A stretch of DNA of 64,000 nt, from assembly GCA_002021875.1 (NCBI GenBank), contig CP018627.1, forward strand, positions 7,254,001-7,318,000. Reading direction: 5' to 3'. Under the pieces are notes generated by a model that was given only the letters and a program-made list of their open reading frames with translations, was not told the DNA's origin and made no database searches. This document shows, one piece after another, positions 35,295 through 46,247 of this stretch. This DNA is from Streptomyces hygroscopicus. Its GTDB lineage: Bacteria; Actinomycetota; Actinomycetes; Streptomycetales; Streptomycetaceae. The position numbers and the translations under genes were made by a program. The stretch's first letter is position 1; every line of letters starts with the position of its first letter.

Positions 35295-36077
35295 TCAGGC
35301 GCCCGGGCCGCCGCTCGCGATGACGCCGAACGGCGCCCGGACCACATCCGCCAGCCAGGCCATCCGGCCGATCCCCTCGGCCGACATGGCCGGCATCAGC
35401 ACCGAACCGCCCAGGTCCTGTCCCTTGGCCACCACCGCGTCGCAGTCCGCCACCTCGAAGTACGGCAGCCACTGCGGGGGTGTCGAATGTCCCTCCTGGA
35501 GCTGGGCGACGCCGCCGAAGGAGCCCTCCCGGCCGTCGCCGGTGGTCATCAGCACCGTGTACGCCCCGCCGGGGAAGGACATCTCCTCGGCGTCCCAGCC
35601 GAAGACCTTGCGGTAGAAGGCCAGGTCCCTGGGGGGATCGGGGGAGTGCAGCTCGGTCCAGCACAGGGTGCCGGGGTCGTTGACCGCGTCCAGCCCCGCC
35701 GTCCTGCCGGGCTGCCAAATGGCGAAGCGGGCGCCGCCGGGGTCGGTGAACTGGGCCATCCGCCCCTCCTCGAAGACGTCGAAGGGAGCGAGCCGCACCG
35801 TGCCGCCCGACTGCTCGACGGTCCGCGCGGTCTCCTCGGCGTCACGGGTGTGGAAATACGGCGTCCAGGCGGACCGTGCGCCCTCCTCGGTGAGCGGCCC
35901 GACGGCCGCGACGGTCTTGCGGCCCATGGTGAAGAAGCCGTACCCGCCTGCCTCGGGGCCGGCCGACTCGAAGCGCCAGCCCATCAGGGAGCCGTAGAAG
36001 GCCACGGCCGCTTCGGTGTCGGGGGCGCCCAGATCGAGCCAGTTGGGGGCGCCGGGGACGTAATCGGTGGTGAGCAT
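35295..36077 (-). CDS. Two-domain VOC/glyoxalase-like protein
   Basis: 260 residues with two vicinal-oxygen-chelate modules, about 8-125 (PNWLDLGAPDTEAAVAFYGSLMGW) and 138-255 (CWTELHSPDPPRDLAFYRKVFGWD). Actinobacterial relatives include hydroxylase- or antibiotic-resistance-annotated proteins, and no substrate can be given. The start ATG follows CGAAGGAG; an upstream frame extension lacks support. It is convergent with the MenJ-like gene and divergent from the CBS gene. Confidence 0.9.
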   Translation of the reverse strand: MLTTDYVPGAPNWLDLGAPDTEAAVAFYGSLMGWRFESAGPEAGGYGFFTMGRKTVAAVGPLTEEGARSAWTPYFHTRDAEETARTVEQSGGTVRLAPFDVFEEGRMAQFTDPGGARFAIWQPGRTAGLDAVNDPGTLCWTELHSPDPPRDLAFYRKVFGWDAEEMSFPGGAYTVLMTTGDGREGSFGGVAQLQEGHSTPPQWLPYFEVADCDAVVAKGQDLGGSVLMPAMSAEGIGRMAWLADVVRAPFGVIASGGPGA

Positions 36078-36331
36078 GGGCGCTCCTTCGACGGTCGAGC
36101 GCGAAGACGCGGGAAGTTCTGCTGGCGATTGCCTCGTTCTGTCCGGGATTGCCTCGCTACTCAGTCTGGCACCGGGCACCGACAGCCGCCGCCGGGCTCG
36201 ACATGACGTCGCCGTGGGGCGGTGGTGACATTGAAGGCAGGGGGCGCCGTGCGCGCCAGCCGCGGTGACGCCGGATCGATGCGGCTCACAGGGCCGGTTC
36301 CACCGCCGGTGGGCCTGGCAGGAGGTACACC

Positions 36332-36751
36332 ATGACGAAGGCAGCGGACATCATGCACCCGGGCGCGCAGTGGCTTCCGGAGAACGAGACGGTGCTGCGC
36401 GCCGCCCAGCTGATGCGGGATCTGGACGTGGGGGCCCTGCCGGTCAGCGACAGCAACGAGCGGCTGTGCGGCATCGTGACCGACCGCGACATCGTCGTCG
36501 GATGTGTCGCGGAGGGCGCCGACCCGTCCGGGACGCCCGTCGGGGCGCTCACCAAGGGCACTCCGCGCTGGATTTCCGCGGACGCCGATGTCACGGACGT
36601 CCTGCGGGAGATGGAGGAGCACAAGATCCGCAGGCTGCCGGTGATCGACCAGAACAAGCGGCTGGTCGGAATGATCTCCGAGGCGGATCTGGCCCACCAC
36701 CTCAGTGACGACCTCCTCGGCGAGTTCCTGGAGAAGGTCTACGCGCAGTAG
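36332..36751 (+). CDS. CBS-domain pair protein
   Basis: 139 residues made of two CBS motifs (about 5-60 and 77-130): ADIMHPGAQWLPENETVLRAAQLM and VTDVLREMEEHKIRRLPVID. Such pairs bind adenosyl nucleotides such as AMP, ATP or SAM and are often induced by stress or low oxygen in actinobacteria. CAGGAGG is an excellent ribosome site 6 nt upstream of the ATG. A terminator hairpin separates it from the convergent NlpC/P60 gene. Confidence 0.93.
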   Translation: MTKAADIMHPGAQWLPENETVLRAAQLMRDLDVGALPVSDSNERLCGIVTDRDIVVGCVAEGADPSGTPVGALTKGTPRWISADADVTDVLREMEEHKIRRLPVIDQNKRLVGMISEADLAHHLSDDLLGEFLEKVYAQ

Positions 36752-36770
36752 GCGCGCGATGGGGTCGTGA

Positions 36771-36799
36771 GGCCGCCGTCCGCGGTGGGAACGGCGGCC
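36771..36799. terminator. Hairpin terminator
   Basis: GGCCGCCGT (36771-36779) pairs perfectly with ACGGCGGCC (36791-36799) across an 11-nt loop, between the convergent CBS and NlpC/P60 genes. Confidence 0.75.
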
Positions 36800-36859
36800 C
36801 CAGGCCCATATGACGGGAGGTGCGCCCTTGTAGGACGCGCCGCCAGGCCGTGCGCCGCC

Positions 36860-37687
36860 TTACAGGACGCGCACGGCCCCGGTGGGCATGTCGTAGTCCA
36901 GCGGGCGCTCGACGATCCCGGTGCTCGAGTTCTGGGCGCCGATGAAGTTGCCGCCACCGACGTAGACGCCGACGTGGTACGCGCTGCCTGCGCTGCCCCA
37001 GTAGAGCAGGTCGCCCGGCTGCAGGGAGTCCAGCGAGACCGGGGTGCCGGTGGTGGACTGGTCCTGGGAGACCCGCGGCAGGCTCACGCCGACCTGCTTG
37101 AAGGCGGCCTGGGTCAGCCCGGAGCAGTCGTAGGAGGACGGACCACTGGAGCCGAGCACATACGCCTTGCCCAGCTGCGCCTTCAGGAAGCTGATCAGCG
37201 TGGCGGCGTTGCCGGTGGCGTTGCTGGTGGCGTTGCTGACGCTGGTGGTGGACAGCGTGGTGCGCTCGGCGGAGCGCGACGCCTTCGCCGCCTGGGACTT
37301 GGCCTCGGCCGCACGCTTGGCGGCCGCCTTACGGGCCGCCTCCCGGGCTTCCTTCGCCTTACGGTCGGCCTCCGCCTTGGCCTTCTTGGCGGCGATCTTC
37401 GCGTGGGCCTCCGCCTGCTCCTGTTGTGCCTGGAGCTCGTAGTCGGACGCGGCCTGCTGTGTGGCGTCGGCGGTCTGGGCGGCCGTGCTCGCCAGCGTGG
37501 CGCTGACGGTCGGCATTTCCAGGGTGGACTCGGCCGGGGCGGCCTTGGACTCCGTGGCGGAGGCGGGCACGGCGGCACCGGCCACCGCGAGGGTGAGGAA
37601 GCCACCGGTCATCCCTGCGCGGAGTGCACGCGTGGAGGCGGCACGGCGGGGCTTCCGGTGGCTGGGTATGTGTGCGACTGGGGACAT
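36860..37687 (-). CDS. Secreted NlpC/P60 peptidoglycan endopeptidase
   Basis: 275 residues. Signal sequence with cleavage near PASA-T (residue 45), then an Ala/Lys/Glu-rich coiled stretch (about 82-140), a short Ser/Thr/Asn linker (SVSNATSNATGN) and the C-terminal NlpC/P60 domain. The catalytic Cys188 is in SSYDCSGL and His238 in SAYHVGVYVG; the usual third polar residue is not a His here (NFIGAQN). The enzyme cuts stem peptides of peptidoglycan in the wall. A CCCTGG-CTA-CCAGGG hairpin (37692-37706) lies just upstream of the start and may control translation. I looked for the c-di-AMP (ydaO) riboswitch known from streptomycete wall hydrolases and did not find its conserved motifs. Confidence 0.93.
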   Translation of the reverse strand: MSPVAHIPSHRKPRRAASTRALRAGMTGGFLTLAVAGAAVPASATESKAAPAESTLEMPTVSATLASTAAQTADATQQAASDYELQAQQEQAEAHAKIAAKKAKAEADRKAKEAREAARKAAAKRAAEAKSQAAKASRSAERTTLSTTSVSNATSNATGNAATLISFLKAQLGKAYVLGSSGPSSYDCSGLTQAAFKQVGVSLPRVSQDQSTTGTPVSLDSLQPGDLLYWGSAGSAYHVGVYVGGGNFIGAQNSSTGIVERPLDYDMPTGAVRVL

Positions 37688-38400
37688 AGGTCCCTGGCTA
37701 CCAGGGCCCTAAGGCCCAGATCAACAAAAGTGGGGTGCGCCACATTTGACGTGCACACGCCCAAAAATCGGACCAAACGATCTTCGTGGCCCCGTCGGCA
37801 GCCATGCCCGAATTTCTCGATCATGTCTCTACGCACGGCATTTGGCGGCCATGCGGTGTCTGCGGGCGATCTACCACCGATGCGGCCCGCGTACAAAGGG
37901 TTCCCGGGAAATCTAGATCCACAACCGGTTCGGGCGTGGGATACCTCACTCGCTCCGAGCCGCTCGTGAACGCGTGCGCGAGCCGGTGATCAATCGGTGA
38001 TCGACCCATGATCGATCGACGCCCGGGATGAGAGTCGCCCATGAAGATGGCGGACGCTTATCAGGCGACGAAGTCCATCGCAAATTTGCATGTATGTACC
38101 ATGTCTTGGTAGGAGCGCAACGCGCTCACCTGTGGTGACGTCTCCGAATGTCACTTCTCGTGGTCGTTCGGATGCTTCACGTACAAGATCACCGCTCATC
38201 CGACTTCATGATCCTTCGTCAGGTGGTGGAGATCACAAAGACGTTGTCGTACCCCGTGTCGCAGATCACAGACCGACGGGCATAGGATGCAGGCGAAACG
38301 GGCTTGTGAACTGCCTCACATGTGCGCGATCTTCGTGGGGTGACCGGCATGTCCGTGCGGTCCGCCAAACAGTCATCGTCGACTGAAGGGAGCGAGGACG
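37688..38400. other. Long intergenic region between NlpC/P60 and nuoA
   Basis: 713 bp, clearly less GC-rich than the rest, with no frame I trust as a gene. It holds divergent promoters for the wall hydrolase (minus) and nuo (plus), the Rex-type operator at 38304, GTGAC/GTCAC arms around 38134-38153, GAGCG/CGCTC arms near 38114-38128 and an ATGATCGATCGA-type AT-rich stretch near 38009. Small frames at 37786-37989 and 37990-38199 have poor codon bias. Confidence 0.7.
38304..38321. promoter_or_regulatory. Rex operator of the nuo operon
   Basis: TTGTGAACTGCCTCACAT matches the actinobacterial Rex (NADH/NAD+ sensor) site TTGTGAN6TCACAA except the last base. It lies 80 nt upstream of nuoA. Rex control of nuo, cydABCD and rex-hemACD is established in S. 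coelicolor. A candidate -10 TAGGAT is at 38283-38288, so Rex would bind just downstream of the promoter and block it when NADH is high. Confidence 0.8.
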
Positions 38401-38760
38401 GTGAACGCATACGCGCCCATCCTCGTACTGGGAGCCCTCGGGGCAGGTTTTGCGATCTTCTCGGTGCTCATGGCCGCGATCATCGGCCCCAAGCGCTACA
38501 ACCGGGCCAAGCTCGAGGCCTATGAGTGCGGCATCGAGCCGACTCCGCATCCGTCCGGCGGTGGGCGCTTCCCCATCAAGTACTACCTGACGGCGATGCT
38601 CTTCATCGTCTTCGACATCGAGATCGTCTTCCTCTACCCCTGGGCCGTCACCTTCGACGCCCTCGGCCTGTTCGGGCTCGTGGAGATGCTCCTCTTCGTG
38701 CTCACCGTCTTCGTGGCCTATGCCTACGTATGGCGGCGCGGTGGCCTGGAGTGGGACTAA
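38401..38760 (+). CDS. nuoA: NADH-quinone oxidoreductase subunit A
   Basis: 119-residue membrane subunit of complex I with three helices. The conserved YECGIEP near residue 41 sits in the loop at the quinone site, and the last helices (LFIVFDIEIVFLYPW, LFVLTVFVAYAYVWRRG) are typical. The GTG follows GAAGGGAG. It is the first gene of a 14-gene operon that passes electrons from NADH to menaquinone and pumps protons. Confidence 0.98.
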   Translation: MNAYAPILVLGALGAGFAIFSVLMAAIIGPKRYNRAKLEAYECGIEPTPHPSGGGRFPIKYYLTAMLFIVFDIEIVFLYPWAVTFDALGLFGLVEMLLFVLTVFVAYAYVWRRGGLEWD

Positions 38761-38792
38761 AGGGGCTCAAGAGGAGATAGGGGAAACATCGC

Positions 38793-39347
38793 ATGGGTAT
38801 CGAAGAGAAGCTCCCGAGTGGATTCCTGCTCACCACCGTGGAACAGGCCGCCGGGCTGGCCCGTAAGTCCTCCGTCTTCCCGGCCACCTTCGGCCTGGCC
38901 TGCTGTGCCATCGAAATGATGACCACGGGTGCCGGGCGCTACGACCTCGCGCGCTTCGGCATGGAGGTCTTCCGCGGCTCGCCCCGCCAGGCCGATCTGA
39001 TGATCGTCGCCGGGCGCGTCAGCCAGAAGATGGCCCCGGTGTTGCGCCAGGTTTACGACCAGATGCCGAACCCGAAGTGGGTCATCTCCATGGGCGTCTG
39101 CGCCTCCTCCGGAGGGATGTTCAACAACTACGCGATCGTGCAGGGCGTCGATCACATCGTCCCGGTCGACATCTATCTGCCCGGCTGTCCGCCGCGCCCC
39201 GAGATGCTCATGGACTCGATCCTCAAGCTGCACCAGAAGATCCGCGAGGAGAAGCTCGGCGTCAATCGCGAGCGTGCGGCCCGTGAGGCGGAGGAGGCGG
39301 CGCTCAAGGCGTTGCCGCTGATCGAGATGAAGGGGCTTCTTCGGTGA
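38793..39347 (+). CDS. nuoB: NADH-quinone oxidoreductase subunit B
   Basis: 184-residue peripheral subunit that carries the N2 4Fe-4S cluster, the last electron carrier before quinone. The ligands are the tandem Cys of [10 protein letters not shown] near residue 37, the Cys of [10 protein letters not shown] near 102 and the Cys of [10 protein letters not shown] near 131. It starts with ATG after GGAGATAGGGG. Its stop overlaps a GTG that opens a 40-codon frame leading to nuoC. Confidence 0.98.
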   Translation: MGIEEKLPSGFLLTTVEQAAGLARKSSVFPATFGLACCAIEMMTTGAGRYDLARFGMEVFRGSPRQADLMIVAGRVSQKMAPVLRQVYDQMPNPKWVISMGVCASSGGMFNNYAIVQGVDHIVPVDIYLPGCPPRPEMLMDSILKLHQKIREEKLGVNRERAAREAEEAALKALPLIEMKGLLR

Positions 39348-39466
39348 GCGACGCACACGAGGCCACCGGGCCGCAGACGGCGACGAAGGCCGCACCTCTG
39401 CGCCTCGTGGGCGGCTGTGACATGAGCTGCTGGCGCAGCGGGGCGAACGGAGGGGAATGGCGTTGA
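39344..39466 (+). CDS. Possible 40-aa coupling peptide between nuoB and nuoC
   Basis: An open frame begins at a GTG overlapping the nuoB stop (GTGA) and ends 10 nt inside nuoC. It would encode [20 protein letters not shown] and 20 more residues with two Cys. Ribosomes leaving nuoB could translate it and be delivered to nuoC, whose own GGAGGGG site lies within this frame. It may instead be a decayed NuoC N-terminus shifted out of frame. No homology recognised. Confidence 0.3.
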   Translation: MSDAHEATGPQTATKAAPLRLVGGCDMSCWRSGANGGEWR

Positions 39467-40218
39467 CTGAGGCTAATGGGATCAATCCCGGGGGCAACGG
39501 GGTCAACCCGGACAAGGACCTCAACGCTGAGAACCTCCCCGGACACCGTGGCGACCAGGGCGAGCCCGTCCGCGTCCAGCGCGGGATGTTCGGCGCCAAC
39601 AACGGCGGCGACACCACCGGCTACGGCGGGCTGGTGCGCCCCGTACGGCTGCCCGGCCAGGCCACCCGGCCGTACGGGGGCTGGTTCGACGAGGTCGCCG
39701 ACGAACTCGAGGGCGCGCTCGAGGAGCAGTCGCTGCTCCCGGAGAACGCGATCGAGAAGACCGTCGTGGACCGCGGTGAGCTGACCTTCCACATCGCCCG
39801 TGAGCACCTCCCGCGGGTCGCCCGGACCATGCGCGACGACCCGGCGCTCCGCTTCGAGCTGTGCACCGGCGTCAGCGGGGTGCACTTCCCCGGCGACAAG
39901 GGCCGCGAGCTGCACGCCGTCTACCACCTGCGGTCGCTCACCCATGGCCGGGTGGTCCGGCTGGAGGTGAGCGCCCCCGACAGCGATCCGCACATCCCGT
40001 CGATCGTCGATGTCTATCCGACCAACGACTGGCATGAGCGCGAGACCTACGACTTCTTCGGCCTGATCTTCGACGGTCATCCCGCGCTGACGCGGATCAT
40101 GATGCCCGACGACTGGCAGGGCTTCCCGCAACGCAAGGACTACCCGCTCGGCGGCATCCCCGTCGAGTACAAGGGCGCCCAGATCCCTGCTCCGGACCAG
40201 CGGAGGTCGTACAGCTGA
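39457..40218 (+). CDS. nuoC: NADH-quinone oxidoreductase subunit C
   Basis: 253-residue 30-kDa-type subunit, separate from NuoD. The signature [40 protein letters not shown] is at about residues 193-232. The N-terminal about 70 residues (Gly/Asn-rich, with [17 protein letters not shown]) are the actinobacterial extension. ATG 39457 has GGAGGGG 2-3 nt upstream. The stop overlaps the nuoD start as TGATG. Confidence 0.97.
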   Translation: MALTEANGINPGGNGVNPDKDLNAENLPGHRGDQGEPVRVQRGMFGANNGGDTTGYGGLVRPVRLPGQATRPYGGWFDEVADELEGALEEQSLLPENAIEKTVVDRGELTFHIAREHLPRVARTMRDDPALRFELCTGVSGVHFPGDKGRELHAVYHLRSLTHGRVVRLEVSAPDSDPHIPSIVDVYPTNDWHERETYDFFGLIFDGHPALTRIMMPDDWQGFPQRKDYPLGGIPVEYKGAQIPAPDQRRSYS

Positions 40219-41552
40219 TGACTGCCCCCCACGCAACGCCTTCCGCGTCCGCGCGCGAGACCACGGAAGGCACCGTCTACACCGTCACCGGCGGCGACTG
40301 GGACGAGGTCGTGGCCGCCGCGGCGAAGTCCGACGACGAGCGGATCATCGTCAACATGGGTCCCCAGCACCCCTCCACCCATGGGGTGCTCCGGCTGATC
40401 CTGGAGATCGACGGTGAGACGGTCACCGAAGCCCGCTGCGGAATCGGTTATCTGCACACCGGAATCGAGAAGAACCTCGAATTCCGGAACTGGACGCAGG
40501 GCACCACCTTCGTGACGCGCATGGACTATCTGACGCCCTTCTACAACGAGGCGGCGTACTGCCTGGGCGTCGAGAAGCTGCTCGGCATCGAGGACCAGAT
40601 CCCGGACCGGGCCTCGGTCATCCGGGTGCTGCTGATGGAGCTCAACCGGCTCTCCTCGCATCTGGTGGCCATCGCCACCGGCGGTATGGAGCTCGGCGCG
40701 ACCACCATCATGATCTACGGCTTCCGCGACCGCGAGCTGATCCTGGACATCTTCGAGCTGGTCACCGGCCTGCGGATGAACCACGCGTACATCCGGCCCG
40801 GCGGGCTCGCCCAGGACCTGCCGCCGGGGGCGGTGGACCAGATCCGGGCCCTGCTCAAGACGATGCGCAAGAACCTCCCCGAGTACGACAAGCTCGCCAC
40901 CGGGAACCCGATCTTCAAGGCCCGGTTGCAGGACGTGGGCTACCTCGACCTCGCCGGGTGCATGGCGCTCGGCGTGACCGGTCCGATACTGCGTGCCACC
41001 GGGCTGCCGCACGATCTGCGCAAGACCGATCCGTACTGCGGCTATGAGACCTATGACTTCGAGGTGCCGACCGCCGACACCTGCGATGCCTACGGCCGCT
41101 TCCTGATCCGGCTGGAGGAGATGCGCCAGTCGCTGCGGATCGTCGAGCAGTGCCTGGAGCGGCTGGAGCCGGGTCCGGTGATGGTCGCGGACAAGAAGAT
41201 CGCCTGGCCCGCGCAGCTCGCGCTCGGCCCGGACGGCCTCGGCAACTCCCTGGACCACATCAAGAACATCATGGGCACCTCCATGGAGGCCCTGATCCAC
41301 CACTTCAAGCTGGTGACCGAGGGATTCCGGGTGCCGCCCGGACAGACGTACGCGGCGATCGAGTCGCCCAAGGGTGAACTGGGCGCCCACATGGTCAGCG
41401 ACGGCGGCACCCGCCCGTTCCGCGTCCACTTCCGCGACCCGTCCTTCACCAATCTGCAAGCCGTGGCGGCGATGTGCGAAGGCGGTCAGGTCGCCGATGT
41501 GATCGTGGCTGTCGCGTCCATCGACCCCGTGATGGGAGGAGTGGACCGGTGA
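40218..41552 (+). CDS. nuoD: NADH-quinone oxidoreductase subunit D
   Basis: 444-residue 49-kDa-type subunit forming the quinone pocket with Nuo[16 protein letters not shown] near residue 50, the [10 protein letters not shown] loop near 82 and the C-terminal DPVMGGVDR are conserved. The first about 40 residues are an extra N-terminal stretch. The stop overlaps the GTG of nuoE. Confidence 0.98.
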   Translation: MTAPHATPSASARETTEGTVYTVTGGDWDEVVAAAAKSDDERIIVNMGPQHPSTHGVLRLILEIDGETVTEARCGIGYLHTGIEKNLEFRNWTQGTTFVTRMDYLTPFYNEAAYCLGVEKLLGIEDQIPDRASVIRVLLMELNRLSSHLVAIATGGMELGATTIMIYGFRDRELILDIFELVTGLRMNHAYIRPGGLAQDLPPGAVDQIRALLKTMRKNLPEYDKLATGNPIFKARLQDVGYLDLAGCMALGVTGPILRATGLPHDLRKTDPYCGYETYDFEVPTADTCDAYGRFLIRLEEMRQSLRIVEQCLERLEPGPVMVADKKIAWPAQLALGPDGLGNSLDHIKNIMGTSMEALIHHFKLVTEGFRVPPGQTYAAIESPKGELGAHMVSDGGTRPFRVHFRDPSFTNLQAVAAMCEGGQVADVIVAVASIDPVMGGVDR

Positions 41553-42378
41553 GTGATGTTCAGCTGGGGATGCCGGAGCTGCCGGCCCCCGACTACCCCG
41601 CCGAGGTACGCACCCGGCTCGAGGCGGACGCCCGGGAGGTGATCGCCCGCTACCCGGACAGCCGCAGCGCGCTGCTGCCGCTGCTGCATCTGGTGCAGTC
41701 CGAGGAGGGCCATGTCACCCGCACCGGCATGCGGTTCTGCGCCGAGGTGCTGGGGCTGACCACCGCCGAGGTCACCGCCGTCGCCACCTTCTACACGATG
41801 TACCGGCGCAAGCCCTCCGGCGACTACCAGGTGGGGGTGTGCACCAACACCCTGTGCGCGGTGATGGGCGGCGACGCGATTTTCGAGGAGCTGCAGAGCC
41901 ACCTGGGCGTGGGCAACGGGGAGACCACCGACGACGGCAAGGTCACCCTGGAGCACATCGAGTGCAACGCGGCCTGCGACTACGCACCCGTGGTGATGGT
42001 CAACTGGGAGTTCTTCGACAACCAGACCGTCGAGTCCGCCAAGGGGCTGGTCGACGATCTGCGGGCGGGCCGGACCGTCGAGCCGACCCGGGGCGCGCCG
42101 CTGTGCACCTACAAGGAGACCGCCCGGATCCTGGCCGGCTTCCCCGACGCCCGTCCGGGCGCCGTCGAGGCCGGCGGCTCCGCGGGCCCCGCCTCGCTGG
42201 TCGGGCTGCGGCTGGCCAAGGGGGAGGCCGCGCCCGGCCGGGTCGTCTCGCCGAGGTCCGCGGACGCCCCGCAGGACGAGGCGCCGCCGACGCATCCCAG
42301 CTCGCATGACGCGCCGCGGCGGACCTCCGCCTCCGATCCGCACCACCCCGCAGGTCCGGTCGCCGAGGAGGGGGAGTG

Positions 42379-42379
<1 letters not shown>
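41549..42379 (+). CDS. nuoE: NADH-quinone oxidoreductase subunit E
   Basis: 276-residue 24-kDa-type subunit with a [2Fe-2S] cluster: CTNTLC near residue 98 and CNAACDY near 139. It is about 100 residues longer than E. coli NuoE because of a Pro/Ala/Asp/His-rich C-terminal tail (from about 205), probably disordered. The GTG at 41549 overlaps the nuoD stop; the frame is open upstream from 41474. The stop overlaps the nuoF start. Confidence 0.96.
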
Positions 42380-43757
<1,378 letters not shown>

Positions 43758-43761
<4 letters not shown>

Positions 43762-46247
43762 CCGTGACCACCAACGCACCCTCGTCGGGCGGGGAGGCGG
43801 CGGTGCCGCGAGAAGATCTGGTCTCCGTCACCATCGACGGGATCGAGATCTCGGTCCCCAAGGGGACGCTGGTCATCCGTGCCGCCGAACTGCTCGGCAT
43901 CGAGATCCCGCGGTTCTGCGACCATCCGCTCCTCGACCCGGCCGGCGCCTGCCGCCAGTGCATCGTCGAGGTGGAGGGCCAGCGCAAGCCGATGGCCTCC
44001 TGCACCATCACCTGCACCGACGGGATGGTCGTCAAGACGCAGCTCACCTCGCCGGTGGCCGAGAAGGCACAGCGCGGAGTGATGGAGCTGCTGCTGATCA
44101 ACCACCCGCTGGACTGCCCGGTCTGCGACAAGGGCGGTGAATGCCCGCTGCAGAACCAGGCGATGAGCGCCGGACAGGCCGACAGCCGCTTCGAGGGGCA
44201 GAAGCGCACCTTCGCCAAGCCGGTCCCGATCTCGGCCCAGGTGCTGCTGGACCGCGAGCGCTGTGTGCTGTGCGCGCGCTGCACCCGCTTCTCCAACCAG
44301 GTCGCGGGCGACCCGATGATCGAGCTGCTGGAGCGGGGCGCGCTGCAGCAGGTGGGCACCGGCGAGGGCGACCCGTTCGAGTCGTACTTCTCCGGCAACA
44401 CCATCCAGATCTGCCCGGTGGGCGCCCTGACCTCGGCGGCGTACCGCTTCCGCTCCCGCCCCTTCGACCTGGTCTCCTCGCCCAGCGTGTGCGAGCACTG
44501 CGCGGGCGGCTGCGCGACCCGTACCGACCACCGGCGCGGCAAGGTCATGCGGCGGCTGGCGGCGGACGACCCCGAGGTCAACGAGGAGTGGATCTGCGAC
44601 AAGGGCCGCTTCGGCTTCCGCTACGCGCAGTTGCCCGAGCGGCTCAGCACGCCGCTGGTGCGCGACCGCGAGACGGGGAAGCTGGAGCCGGCGAGCTGGC
44701 CCGAGGCGCTGGACGCGGCGGCCGAGGGGCTGGGCATGGCCCGCGGCCGCACCGGCGTGCTCACCGGCGGCCGGCTGACCGTCGAGGACGCGTACGCCTA
44801 CGCGAAGTTCGCGCGGCTCGCCCTGGACACCAACGACATCGACTTCCGGGCCCGTACGCACAGCGATGAGGAGGCCGACTTCCTGGCCACCCATATCGCG
44901 GGCCGGGGCCGTGACCTGGACGGCGGCGGGCTCACCTACGCCACGCTGGAGAAGGCCCCGGCGGTGCTGCTGGTGGGCTTCGAGTCCGAGGAGGAGTCGC
45001 CCGGCGTCTTCCTGCGGCTGCGCAAGGCGCACCGCAAGCACGGACAGCGCACCTTCTCGCTGGCCACCCACGCGACCCGGGGCCTGCAGAAGGCGGGCGG
45101 CCTCCTGCTGCCGGCCGCCCCCGGCACCGAGCCGGAGTGGCTGGACGCCATCGCGGGCCGCACCGGTCTGGACGAGAACGGGGAGCGGGCCGCCGAGGCG
45201 CTGCGCGAAGAGGGCGCGGTGATCATCGTGGGCGAGCGGCTGGCGTCCGTGACCGGCGGGCTGACCGCCGTCGTACGGGCCGCCGCCGCCACCGGGGCCA
45301 CACTCGCCTGGATTCCGCGCCGGGCGGGGGAGCGGGGCGCGATCGAGGCGGGCGCCCTTCCCGGGCTGCTGCCCGGCGGCCGCCCGGCCCACGACCCGCG
45401 GGCCCGCGAGGAGGTCTCCTCCGTCTGGGGCACCAGCGACCTTCCGCACCAGGTGGGCCGGGACACCGGCCAGATCATCGAGGCCGCGGCGGTCGGCGGG
45501 CTCGGCGCGCTGCTCATCGCGGGCGTCGAGGTCGCCGATCTGCCCGATCCGGCGCGGGCGCTGGAGGCCCTGGACGCGGTGGACTTCGTGGTCAGCCTGG
45601 AGCAGCGGCCCTCGGAGGTCACCGAACTGGCCGATGTGGTGCTGCCGGTCGCGGCGGTCGTCGAGAAGTCCGGCACCTTCCTCAACTGGGAGGGGCGGGC
45701 CCGGCCGTTCGAGGCGGCGCTCAAACCCGACCAGATGACCCGCCGTCATACGCTGCCGGACGCCCGGGTGCTGCACATGCTGGCCGACGCGCTGGACGCG
45801 CCCCTGGACCTGCCGGACGTCGAGGCCGTACGCGCCGAGATGACCAGGCTCGGCACCTGGCAGGGCCCGCGCGCCACCGCCTCGCTGGAGACGGGCGGCC
45901 CGCTGCCCCGGCCGGCCGAGGGCGAGGCGGTGCTCGCCGGCCATCGGCTGCTGCTCGACCAGGGCCGGCTGCAGGAGGGCGATCCTGCGCTGGCCGGGAC
46001 CCGCCACGCGGCCGTGGCCCGGCTGTCGGCCGCCACGGCGGGCGAGGCGGGCGTCGAGGACGGTCAGATCCTGCGCGTCAGCGGCCCGGCCGGCTCGGTC
46101 CAACTGCCGCTGAGCATCACCCCGATGCCCGACCGGGTGGTCTGGCTGCCGCTGGCCTCCGTCGGCGGCGGTGTCCACCGCGATCTAGGAGCCCGCCCCG
46201 GTGATGTGGTCACGATCACTGCCCCCGCGACGGAGGTGACCCAGTGA
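43758..46247 (+). CDS. nuoG: NADH-quinone oxidoreductase subunit G
   Basis: 829-residue 75-kDa-type subunit. N-terminal [2Fe-2S] domain ([17 protein letters not shown] from about residue 53), then 4Fe-4S clusters ([13 protein letters not shown] near 121 and [13 protein letters not shown] near 172), then a molybdopterin oxidoreductase-like domain from about residue 240 that begins CEHCAGGC; the extra Cys there may hold the N7 cluster. The start overlaps nuoF as ATGA although the frame is open far upstream. Confidence 0.97.

Noticed and set aside
37688..38000. c-di-AMP (ydaO) riboswitch before the NlpC/P60 gene
   Set aside because: Streptomycete wall hydrolases often have one, but I could not find its conserved segments on the minus strand here.
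37786..38199. Small frames in the nuo upstream region (67, 73 and 69 codons)
   Set aside because: Poor codon bias, lower GC, overlapping each other on both strands, no ribosome site.
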